Position numbers and translations under genes: made by a program
Origin: Pomphorhynchus laevis
Taxonomy: Eukaryota; Acanthocephala; Palaeacanthocephala; Echinorhynchida; Pomphorhynchidae
Assembly (NCBI GenBank): GCA_012934845.2
Contig: WNNJ02000804.1
Coordinates: forward strand, 1 to 64,000
Reading direction: 5' to 3'
Length of the DNA: 64,000 bases
Shown: positions 12,801 through 25,100 of the stretch, piece after piece
Position numbering within the stretch: the stretch's first letter is position 1
How the letters are laid out: each line of letters starts with the position of its first letter
The notes under the pieces: model-generated
Database searches by the model: none
What the model was told of the DNA's origin: nothing
What the model saw: the letters and a program-made list of their open reading frames with translations, nothing else

Positions 12801-14670
12801 ATACAATTTAAATAATTTTGAACACTAATTAGTCATATTTAAAATTTATAAATGAATTTAAAAAATTTATTAACAATAATTTAATGAATTTAATAAATTG
12901 AATAAATTTAAATTTAGTAAATTTATTAAAATTTAGTCATGTTTACTAATTTATCTATAATGTCATGTTTAAACTGAAAATGAACGTTTTTTAAAAGTCA
13001 ATTTGTAATTAATTAAATTTTGTAACAAATTATTTATTATTTAATTAAAAACATTATTTCAAAATTATTATATCTGAATATCTGAAAATAAAAGCTTCCT
13101 GATTGAATGACTTTATGCTGTGATAACACAATTAACTGATAAACAATTAATTATTCAACTGAACTTTCTAATTTTCAACAAAGTTTGTTACATAAAAAAC
13201 TTTACTTGCACCAATATAACGCAGTGCCATAAATGTCATTAATTTGGATTCTAAGCAGAAGCTTATGAGCAGAAGCTGAAGTGCAAACTGCTAAAGTGTA
13301 ACAGCTTACGTTGTCATTACAATAATTAAAATTCCTCATTTGAATTAAATCTTGATGCCTTTTATATTGATATTTAGCTGTAAATTGACTACATCCACTA
13401 CACATCTGTATTGAAGGCAGATGCGTTATTTTTAATATTTTCATTATTATATTAAAAATATTAATATTAATATAATATTAATATTGATATTAACTTATAA
13501 TATTAATGCGGTTTTATATCATAGCACCTAAAATTGTACTATAATATGGCAAAGTATAATCAGTGTCCAGTTTTTAACCCAAAGAAGTTCTTTTAGGATA
13601 TCTACTAGAATCGAGGATATCATTAAACGAGAACAAGTCTCAATCGAGAAAATTGATAAATGTAGAAACATTCAAAAAATAATGATACTCAATCGAAACG
13701 ACTATCTAAGTGAGTACTTGATTATTAAGACTGTATGACTGTCAAGAACACACATTTTATATTCATATATAAGTTATATAGTTGCTTAGATGCGATATTT
13801 GATAAAAGATGGAATCAATCCATAGTTGCATATCGTATAAATCTTAAATTTCGTTTCTTATAATTCAAGACATAACATATTGACCGTGGCTACTTAATAA
13901 AACTTAAAATAATTTAAATTTAATTTAAAAATTAATTTATTTTACATTTTCTGAATTATGCTGAATTATATACATGTCAGCATATATTTTATCAGATATT
14001 GAACGATCCTTGCAAACTTGGACAAATACCTCTGATTATTTCTAGATATTTAAATTATAATATCATAATTATTAAAATATCATAATTATTATTAGTAGTA
14101 TTTGATAATGATCCATGTATTCGTATGAAATATTTCTGGTAAGAAATTTTAAAATAAGGAAACCGTAACACGTAAAATAAAGATGACATAAAATAAAGTA
14201 CGTAATGTATTTGAAAATCCTCTACATTTGAAAATCCTTTCCGAATCGTTTAAATTCGGAAAGCACCTTAAGTAGCAAAGTAGTCTTATGTCTAAATAGA
14301 CTATTTGCCTGTATTGATAAAAGATAAATCTAACTTTCATGGTATTTAACAAATCTATGGAAAACATTATTATCCTAATTTTACATTCATACATTTATAG
14401 GACATTATTAGCAAAATGTGTAACAGTTTTGAATATTTTGATAACAAATCGTAAATGTTTTTAATGATACACCAATGCTCCATATTGATACACAAATATT
14501 TTATTAGCATTTATTATAATATTTGATATATATTTGTAATGTGTAATGTATTAACAAAATATATAGATCTATTTCTGTTATATACAGAAACAAAATGCTT
14601 TTAGACATTTGAAAATACTGAAATTTTATATTAATCATTTAGTTTTAATTTCACGCTGTTGAAGAAATTT
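12800..14670. other. AT-rich stretch, no feature seen
   Basis: Contains short open frames on the minus strand (13202-13444, 14149-14394) without splice-supported borders or family resemblance. Nothing else recognised. Confidence 0.5.
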
Positions 14671-14676
14671 CACGAT

Positions 14677-14770
14677 ATTGCTGCTCGTAATTGACATTGC
14701 TGCTCGGAATTGACATTGCTGCTCGTAATTGATATTGTTGCTAGTAATTGATATTGTTGCTAGTTATTCT
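14677..14770. repeat. 19-bp tandem repeat, five copies
   Basis: The unit 'attgctgctcgtaattgac' starts at 14677 and every 19 bp after. The last two units carry C-to-T and C-to-A variants (ttgttgctag). Confidence 0.9.
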
Positions 14771-14884
14771 AGCAGTTAAATTCGAACAGTTAAACCGATG
14801 CGAATGTAAATTTTAAGTAATTTTTAATATTATATATAAAGATATTATGATATGATTATATAATATTATTATGATATATATATC

Positions 14885-15360
14885 TTTATTTCGATTTATC
14901 TACGATTTATTAATTGTTTATTTATTATCTTTTATTAGTTAAATATTTTATATTTATTTATTAATATTTCGAACAATTTTTCAAATAATCATTCAAATCT
15001 TTCTTAATATTTTATATTTCGATTTATTTTCGATTTATCAATTGTTTATTTATTAACTTTTATTAATTTAATATGTTTTATTTTTTATTTATTAATAATT
15101 CGAATAATATTTCAAATAACTATTCAAATCTAATTTAATATTTCTTTATTTCGATTTATTAATTGTTTATTTATTATCTTTTATTAATTTAATATTTTTT
15201 ATATTTTATTTATTAATAATTCAAATAATATTTAAATAATTATTTAAATTTTTCTTAATATTTTATATTTCGATTTATTTTCGATTTATTAACTGTTTAT
15301 TTATTATCTTTTATTAATTTAATATTTTTTATTTATTATTTTTATTTATTAATGTTTCGA
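14885..15360. repeat. ~125-bp tandem repeat, about four copies
   Basis: The pattern 'cgatttattaattgtttatt', 'cttttattaatttaatat', 'attcgaataatatttcaaat' recurs at roughly 125-bp spacing, diverged and extremely AT-rich. Confidence 0.75.
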
Positions 15361-16110
15361 TAAACATTAATTAAATGTTTAGTTTTGATAAATAAGTAAT
15401 CAGTAATAATAAATACTAATTTATTACTAATTTAGTAATAAATTAGTAAGGCATATTACTAGGCATATCTCATAAAATATTATAATATAATAATATAATA
15501 TATTATAATATATTATATTACAATATATTATTTATGAGATATAATATTTATATCTCATAAATATTATTCATATTTTACTCAGATTTTCCAAAATATCATT
15601 TATGCCTATTGAAAGTATTTAATAACAAGGATTTCCTAACATTAATATTCCAGATTCATTATGTTCTAGTGTTCCAATTCTCGATGTAACAATTTTCGAT
15701 GTCACATTCAAATACCTCCTCCGTTCCCACCATCTCGACACATGATATAGGTTTTTGTTTGTTTCCTCATGTAAGCGTACGCCGCACTCATTTACCACGT
15801 AAAAAAATCCTTTTTGAGTGTAAAAGATTTAATTTGTTTCAAAGTAAAGTCAATAACATAATTCGTTTAAAATAAAAATTGATAATGACCAAATATTCGA
15901 AAAATTAAAACAAGTCATTACACGTAAAAGCTGATGTGTAATTTTTAAATTAAACATACAAAATAGTAGATTAAATAGTAGTAACGCTATTTAGAACGTC
16001 ATTATGTACAAATATATAATTTGTAATGATGCTACGGAAAAACACAACCAATGCCAAGTAGACTGAATTTTATTTCTAATTTGTACATCACACTTCATGC
16101 TCTCGTGGAA
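15361..16110. other. AT-rich stretch downstream of the RapGAP terminal exon
   Basis: Contains TA-rich palindromic tracts (15478-15550) and otherwise nothing recognisable. Confidence 0.5.
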
Positions 16111-16112
16111 TT

Positions 16113-16138
16113 TTATTTTGTTTTCTCAGCATCTGCGC
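16113..16138 (-). CDS. RapGAP terminal exon
   Basis: Acceptor ttttatttag, then GC completing Gly, then ADAEKTK and TAA at 16115-16113. An AATAAA on this strand (16117-16112) overlaps the stop codon, and a second lies at 16074-16069, giving plausible poly(A) signals. The exon is tiny, so confidence comes from phase continuity and the pyrimidine-rich acceptor only. Confidence 0.5.
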
Positions 16139-19100
16139 CTAAATAAAAACAATGACTAATCAATTGCAGCAAAGGCATTACCTTCTTGTAATCGGAGTTG
16201 TTAAAAGTGCTACAAGCTTTAAATCAACCAAATTGAACAATAAAATTGTATAAGTTATAAAAGTACCTACACTGTTGAAACTGGAACGTATCCGGTCTGG
16301 TGATTCGGATCCGCTATCCTAAAATTATAAAACAAAAAGTTTTTGATTGGCAGAAATTTTAGACCTGGAAGAATTTTAAAATTTTTAAAACTAAAAACCG
16401 CTATCCTTAAATTATAAAACAAAAAGTTTTTGATTGGCAAAATTTTTAAACCTGGAAGAATTTTAAAATTTTTGAAACTAAAAATGTTACTTGGAAAAAT
16501 CCTATTAAAATTTTTTCTTAATACTTGAAAATTAATAAAATAGCGATCAAAAATCTTAAATAATAGCGATCATTTTATTACAATTATTTTATTACAATAT
16601 AATTACTTACATTCTATTACTTCGATACAACGGATTTATCAGTTTAAAAATAGAATTTGCAGTAATTAAATTATACTGTCATTTAATGAAAGCTAAAAGC
16701 ATGCTTATATTAATTTAATTGAAATAAAAAGAAAGCGTATATATTCACAATTAATACAAAAAGTAAGATATATAACTGCCATACCAATATTTTCAAATGT
16801 TTTTTCGATTCTAAATAGAGAATACATTTTCAGTCAAAAATAATAGTTTCAAAACATCAAATATGTAAAATCTCTCTCTTTAAAATATTTACAGGTAAAG
16901 AAAGTGTTCTTTATGATAGATTAAAAAACGCCAATTTTATAACTTAAAAAACTTAATGACAGTTGTCGTCAATTACTTAGAAAGTAATTCATGGATCGTT
17001 AACAAAACATACAAAATTCCATCCATGTATAGTATAATTATACATGCATTATATATTAGTGTACTACCTACATGAAAATAGTATATAATATAATATTATA
17101 TAATATAAAATACATACTATATAATATATTGTAGTATATTATATATAGTATATAATATATAATACAACTTTACTTGTATATTTGTAGAATTGATTTATAA
17201 AAAAGATATGCAATAATTTATAATTGATTTGTAAAAAAATATTTTATGTAAATTTTTGAAAATTTACATAAAATATTATGAAAATATTATAAAATTTTAA
17301 TATTATGAAAATTTAATTATTACAGAATTATATAAAAGTGATTATGCAGCACTTGTAAATGTAAATCATATTTAATCCAAAAAATAGAAATGAAAAAGCA
17401 ACGAGATAAGTGCAAAAATGATTTAATATATAATTATATTATATATATTATCTTATATATTATGTATTACATATTGAGTATCATTATTAACGTTTCAACA
17501 CTGAAAACTGATTAAGATGTCACCATTACGATGATGTTTTCATACTTTGTCTCTAGTGAATATATTGATTTACAATCTATAAAAAATATAAAATATGAAA
17601 AAATATAAATATATTTTTTATTTTAGAATATAATATAAAATCTTTGTATGTATAAACACAAATTGTTCAAAAGTTGAACAAGTGAACAAGCTAAAGTACT
17701 TTATAGATTTAGATTATAATATCGCCTGTAGTACAAACATCATGTGCAGTAAGTTAATAATTGGATTTGTAAATAATTATGAAATGTTGGACGAAATAAT
17801 TGATAATTGGTAATTTAATTAAATTTTACTTTTAGGCAATTATTTACTCACTTTTGAATAAGGAAAATCTAAGTCAACACCCTCATCATTGAGACTATCA
17901 GCGCTGATTCTTCCTTTACGATTGTCTGATTGACTATAAACAGAATTTTGTCATTCAAAAAACTTAGATTTTAATTTAGCATTTGAATATGTCGGCATTA
18001 AAATAAAATGAAAATTTCCTGCATTTGTTCTTATTAAATTAGATATACAATAAGCTAAATTACCAATAATAAATTAACAATAAACTAAATCAACTTTAAT
18101 TACAAATACTTTAATTACAAATTTAATTTAATTCCGTAGATTTTTTGTTGTCGTAGCGAAGAATACGAAATGATCCAATATTTAATTACACTTTGCTTAA
18201 TTGACTGAGGATGACGCTCTTTACCAGATCGAATTGCTGTGCGGATCATCCTTAAACACTAGGCAGAGGTTGTTGCTGAAATTGTCGCTGCACTCGTTGG
18301 ATCCTTAATGGATACGGCAGGTATAATAGTAGTGCACAGATGTGCTGAGTAAACAACGGTCCAGAATTTCTTACGAAATACGGCATTTATACTAAATTGT
18401 GTTGCTTGATAGACTGAACTTCGATTCACGACTTTCAGTCACCATGTCACTTCTAGATGACTAATGAGTACCCGGCAACACTCATCAGTAGAATGAAGTA
18501 CTCACTGGTCGTTTCGGTTGCCTGTGTGACATTGTGAATAAAGGCGTTTCCGACACTTTGCTTAATTGTCTGAGGCTTACGCTCTTAATCAGATCGAATT
18601 GCTGTGCGAACTATCCTTAAACACTAGGCAGATATTGTCGCTGAATTGTCGCTGCACTCGTTGGATCCATAATGTATATGCATTTATAATGGTGATGCAT
18701 GAATGTGCTGAGTAGACAACAGTCCAGAATTTCTTTCGAAACACAGCATTTATACAAAATGGTGTTGTTTGTTAGACTGGACTTTGATTCACGACTTTCA
18801 GTCACCATGTCACTTCTAGACGACCACTTTAGCATCGAAAAAATTGAGTGCCCGGTTACACTCATCAGTAGAATGAAGTACTCACTGGCCGTTTCGATTG
18901 ACTGTGTGACATTGTGAACTAAGGCAATTCCGACACTTTGCTTAATTGTCCGAGGCTTGCAAACATAATCCTCAGATTAGGTCAAATAATTTTTCCTTTA
19001 GGCCATAAAGTATAATTTTTTAATTATCATCAAGAAACGCAGTGGGCAAAATTAATTCAAGAAATTCTTTACAAATTTTTTATATTAATTTTTTACAAAA

Positions 19101-22100
19101 TTAATATAATGTATCTAACGAACATTACAGCAACTTGTGAGATAATTTTAGATAAATCATCGGTTGATTTATCAAATATGAAAATCATTAGTGAATTTAC
19201 TTTGAAGTGAAAAATTATACAAGCCCAATCACATGTTAATACTAATCCGACGAGGTTTCCCTTGTTCTGTACTTGTGCTTTCTATTGGCAGTATTAAAAA
19301 TTCTTGTGTGTATTTTAAATTTTTAAAAGTCCACTCATAAAAATAAATAAATTAGCAGCTAGTTCGGTGTCGTAACTTATTACGCACAAGTTTGTGACCT
19401 AACATTGTCTTGACGTAAGGTTTTTGGTCAAGAAGCCAAAGCACGACAAAGCTACACTGGGTGTTTCTATTCAAGAAAATAACTTTGCTTACATTCCGAT
19501 ATCGTAAATCAATCACAAAAGAACTAAGTTTCGAGAGGGTACTTCATGGAGCTACCAAGCTAGCACCGCAACTGAAATTTTTGTCATATCCTGATCGATT
19601 AAAAGCACTTAGAGACTGTTACGTGGACTCGCCGGAACATCGATATGAGTATGGTATGGCAAATTTTTAATGAATCGGATCATCCACTTCGAGATTGCCT
19701 TCATTTGCGCTCATCCAATATCCTTCAAGGCCATGGTTTAACCCTGTGACGTGAAAGGATAAGAAAATCATCAGCTGTTCAATTTGATCGGCGAGTTGTA
19801 TCTCTGTGGAATAGACTTGGATAGTCAACAGTGTGCAGCAGCACGTATTTGTGATACTTTTATTATATTTTCTTTTTTTCTGCAGTGAACCAGCCAATTA
19901 AGCAATGCTTTTATGTCCTGTTGAAACATAAATAATAATCACACATCCCAAAATATCATGCTATATTTACCTGTAACATGTGTTTCTAGTGATATTTAAA
20001 ATGTTATTATAAAACCTTTATGAAAACGTTTTCTCAAAGTACATGTTCAAATATCGCATGTGAGAGCAACGGATATACTCCGAGCTTTTTACTGACAAAT
20101 AAATACCATCTCAGAAATTTTTCGCCACGGAGCGAGTATACTTATTTTGGCCGCTTGTGCTCGGGATGTTATTCTTTCTGTGTCATTAAAGTTTTTTTTA
20201 TGTAAAAAAGCTTGATCATTAAATTTAAAGTTCATATTTGTGTCTCATCTCATTTTTAACCATAACGGATCTACCTAATAAATACATGGCTGCATTCGGT
20301 TAACGAATCCGTCTATCCGTTTTGTTCTAACTATTAATGGTAAAATGAATTTTGTTAAATACATGAGCGCTCACGTATCCACCAATAGATAATATTCGAA
20401 AGATTGATAAAGGACAAAATTTACAAAAAATGATTAGGCATTCTTTAGCTTCTAACAAGTTGCAGCAGTAATAATTCAAGTTGATTTTGGCTAATGACAA
20501 AACCTTCTTTTGTATTTTTAAGACTTGTTTTCTATTATTTAAAATGTAAGATCTAAAAAGTTCTACGGTGCTGAATGTTGGCCGATATCAAAATATGAAG
20601 AACGTAAAGTTGCCGCGATGGAGACAAAGAAGCTCCGATGTACAGTAGGAAAAACCTTAAAGGATCATGTCCGGAACGAAGAAATAAGGAAACAGTTTGG
20701 CGTAGTGTCAATAATAGATAAACTTTAAGACTACAATGGTACGGCCACGTTATCCGCGCACCGAACACCAACCATCAAAAAAGTCCATTGCCGTGAGAGT
20801 GGATGGAAAGCGTTCGATAGGAAGTCCGAAACTGCGATGGATGGACGTCATAATTTGATAAGTTTTGGACTAAAAACCAAAGACGCCCTTGATAGAGCCA
20901 AGTGGAGGCAACTCTCAAAAGCAACGGGCCCCGTCCCTACATGGGAAATACGCTAAAGAAACAGAAGAAGAAGTAAAATCTTAAAGGTGTCGATATAATG
21001 AAAAACCGAAAACTGTAATGATTCACTGATAAACATATTGAATTTTATTACTCTAAATTAGTGATTTTACAAGGACTTGCAATAGAAATTTATATTGCCC
21101 AACATTGAAAATATTTTTAACAAATAGAAAATTACGAATTATTTTTAAAGTAACATTAAAAAATTGTCGATTATTTATTTGCATTGAACAGATAATTAAG
21201 TAATCACTTTAAATATTCACACAATTACAAATGAATATTATGGCTTAGTACACATACTCCTTTGAATAACTTGACACTCTGAGAATATCTTCAGTTGTTT
21301 TCGGTAATGAATCAGTTTCAGAAATACTTGTTTCTTTGGACCTTAATTTTCGCCAATATAGAATACCATTACGTAAGTTATCGTAACTTACATGCTAATT
21401 GGATCCGTCGTAATAAACTGACAATAAGTTAACGAATAACAAAATTACAAATAAATTGCAATACCTTTTGTTCACACTGAATAATCTGTTTAAGTTGATC
21501 CTCATTAATAATTTTTAACTCAATTGGAAATTTGCTTGGCAGTGATTTGGTACGACCTGGATTAACGGTTAAGAAATTGTTAATTCGCCGATTTATTGCT
21601 TTGCGGACATGGCCAACGAATGCTAAATGCTGAACAGAGTCCTTCATAGTAATTGCATACTGGAATAATTTGGGAGATTTTGAGGAATAATATTCTGTAG
21701 TATCAATATCCGGTCTGATCTGACCGATCAAGGATTGCAAAAGAGATTGTCTAGTTCGAGTTTGTAAAGTGGAAAACTTGTTAGCGCGATAACAAGCGTA
21801 TTCCGCGTGAATAAGCTTTGTCAAAAGGAAATTGCGGAGATTATCTAAGCTAACATTTTCACTTGGTATACTTGGGCCAAAAGCAGGAACATCATTCCTT
21901 CGTAACACTGATACCTTAATATAAATTACATGAAAATTAATTGTTTCATAGTAAATTGTACACTTTTTTTAAAAGTAAATTTACGGTCAATATTCTTGGA
22001 AAAAGTGCTTTTTACGCTATACGTTTAAATTTAACAAATAAATAAAAATTATAAATGGATGCCGGGCTTATTATATACTCCAAATAATGCAATTCACAAA

Positions 22101-25100
22101 ATTACAAAAATGTTAAAAAACTTGAACATTTGCTATAATTCCATACTATATAGCGTTGTTCTCATTTTTTTATTAAATAAAAAATATTTATTTAAATATT
22201 TAAAATATAAATATTTATAAAAATACATTAAAATGAATTGTTTTTAAATGAATTATTTATTTTTCGGAATGATATCGTTTAAAATTGATTGACTGCAGTA
22301 GAAATGTTAGATTTATTGTTATATTTATAAAATATAAATACTTTTTAATATTTATAAACATTTTTATATAAATATTTAATATTTAATAAACATATTTAAA
22401 TATCCTTTAATAAAATAACGTTATGGAATATTAAAAAATATTCTTTATGATATTATTAAATATTCTTTATAATAATATAATTAAATGGATTATTTATTTT
22501 AAAAATTTCTTAATTTCAAAATTCTTAAGAATTATAAAGAAGGTTAGTTTAATGTAATTAAAATCTATTTGTAATTTTGCGTCAGCGATAAAAAATTTCA
22601 AAATGGGTTTGCTTTTATGCAGCCAGAGCAATTCTATTAAATATAAACCATGCACTTTTGCGATTCGTCCTCCCGTTTATTTCGTCTTCTTTAATTAATA
22701 CGTTAAACGTTTTGGGTGACCATCTAACGACACTAACTGTTTCCTGCAATTAAATGCGTTGTAAATTACCCAAATCCGTCGTTTACACACACTATATTTC
22801 TACCACATAAAGTTAATAAATGCAGGTCATCTAAATATTTAAAATGTAATCGTCGAGAGATTTTTCACCGAGAAACAACTAATGTTTCTCGGCTAATATT
22901 TTCAGCATTCATAGCCAAAGGTACATTTATTCATGGTTTTGTATTTCACTGTCTCGTAGACTTCAAAGGCCAATGTGAATTTAGTTTAATTTAACTTTAG
23001 TTTCGTATTTGATAATCATTCCGCCAAAATAATGATTTTTATACATTTTAACGTGTTGATTCGAAAGCTAAAGTTAAATTGTACGTACCTTGTATTCAGT
23101 TTCTTTAGTGTTCTTGCCAAGAATGCATTTCACTTTTGGTTGAACGACAATAATACAATGAATAAAATTTGATTGAAGCATGTCTGGTGAAAATGTAACG
23201 CTATCACAATCTTGAAATACGACCATAACGATATCGTTGCCAATATGGCGTTTTCTTTGCAGCTGTTGATGATCACCGGGAGTTAGGGGAAGCATCGTGC
23301 ACACATGAAACATTATTTCCTTGCCTTTAAATGTAGTGTAGTAAGATTCCGCATTTCCTGAGGTGTCCAAACCACCGCGATAACTAAAGCAATTAAGATT
23401 TTATTAGTAAAAAGAATTTTATTATAAAAGAAAATTGCAAGTAAGGTGAATGAAAAGGATAAAGGATGCTATAGAGGATTTAAGAGAATTTATCGAGGAT
23501 TTAAGTTTTCTTTAAGTTTATGACATTGAAGAAAATTATCGGATGAGCTTAAGAATTACAAATTTTAGTTTGTAATTCTAAACATAAAGTTTAGAATTAA
23601 AATTTAAAAATTATTTAACATTCTTTGGTGAACAAAATTGATGTGTCCTACAATTAAACTGTTCAATTTGTATTTCTATAATGTACTACGATTAAAACAG
23701 TTTCGATCGACAAGAGAAATAAGAAGGCACAAATTCTAGAAAACTTGCTAAACGAGCAGATGTCATTATGATCGGTATTTATTAATTTATAAATAAGGTA
23801 TTAATTAAAATAAGAAAGTCTAACTTATGTTGAGATCAAAACTTTCATTTGTAATCACGTATTTTTCATTTTAATCTAATAAACATGACTAAATCTAAAG
23901 AAGAAAAGGTATGAGATCGAGTGTGTCACCAAAGTCATATCACACCGTTAATCTAGTAATCCACAATATTTACTACAATATGAGAAGGGTTTAATATATC
24001 ATATAACTCCTCAAAAGCACATATTTGATATTTACGTTTCATGTGAATAGAATATTCTATTGTTAAGATAGAATATTTTATTTAAAGATTATTTATTTTA
24101 TTGTATTTATAAAAAATAAAATATTATTTATTGATCCTACTTCAAAATTCCAAAATTCTATAGTTTTTGATGATGATATTTATCGTAAAATATATACGTG
24201 TTTACAAGTGAAACGTTTTGATGGCATTCTATTATCGATTTTAAGTTTGGAATGTTTGAACAAGATCAATAAAACACTAATTTATTTTTATATTTTGATA
24301 GCTGGTGCTAGTAGCATCATCATAAATAGAAACAAAACGTGCATTTTGTTTTCAACTGCTAACGAAATATAAAAATAAAATAGTGTTTTATTGATCCTAT
24401 TCCAAAATTTCAAAAATTGGATTTCATTGTGTAGAATGCTATTCTGTTAAAGTTAAAAATTATTATTATTATTTACTCAATATGAAATTAGAATTAAATT
24501 GTAAAAATTAAGTGATTGCAAAATTGCTGACTATATATAATTATATTATTGCATAATATAACATAATATTTTATGATGAAAATATTTTAATATTTTATTA
24601 TTAATTAATCATTATTAAATCACAGAGAATTATAAAATCTCTTTTGCCACTGGCAGTGATGATATTTAGACCAAGCAGAAATTCAAATTAAATCATAGTT
24701 TTTCCAGCTGCAATTGAGTTAATGCTCTGAGGTCAATGCATTGCTTGTAATGATTGATGTCCTTATATGGAGAAATACAGAAGCGGCAAATGCATTTGGA
24801 GTCGCAATTGTGGCACGGCAGTGTATTTCGACAATTATGATTTAACCCATCTATGAATGCCCGCATAATTACAGCTCTCTGTGGTTTACTTGCCCCGTTC
24901 AGCCAAATGCAATGATAAATAATTGCTGGTGTGTGCTGGTACTCCTTATTAATTAAGCTTTGTTCCACTTTCCATCTAGATATGCACTCCTCTCAGGCAG
25001 TGGTAGATGATAAATCGAATCCTTACATTAATAATTTAGATAGTGGGCTTTGTTTGGTCAGGAAAGCTAAAATCGTCGAGAAAACTTTTATCGAGATTCC

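Noticed and set aside
13202-13444. 80-codon minus-strand frame with several Cys
   Set aside because: No recognisable motif, no splice-supported borders and no neighbour that would extend it.
18617-18917. Overlapping 70-80-codon frames on both strands
   Set aside because: They fall within the 365-bp tandem repeat and are not kept open in the other copy.
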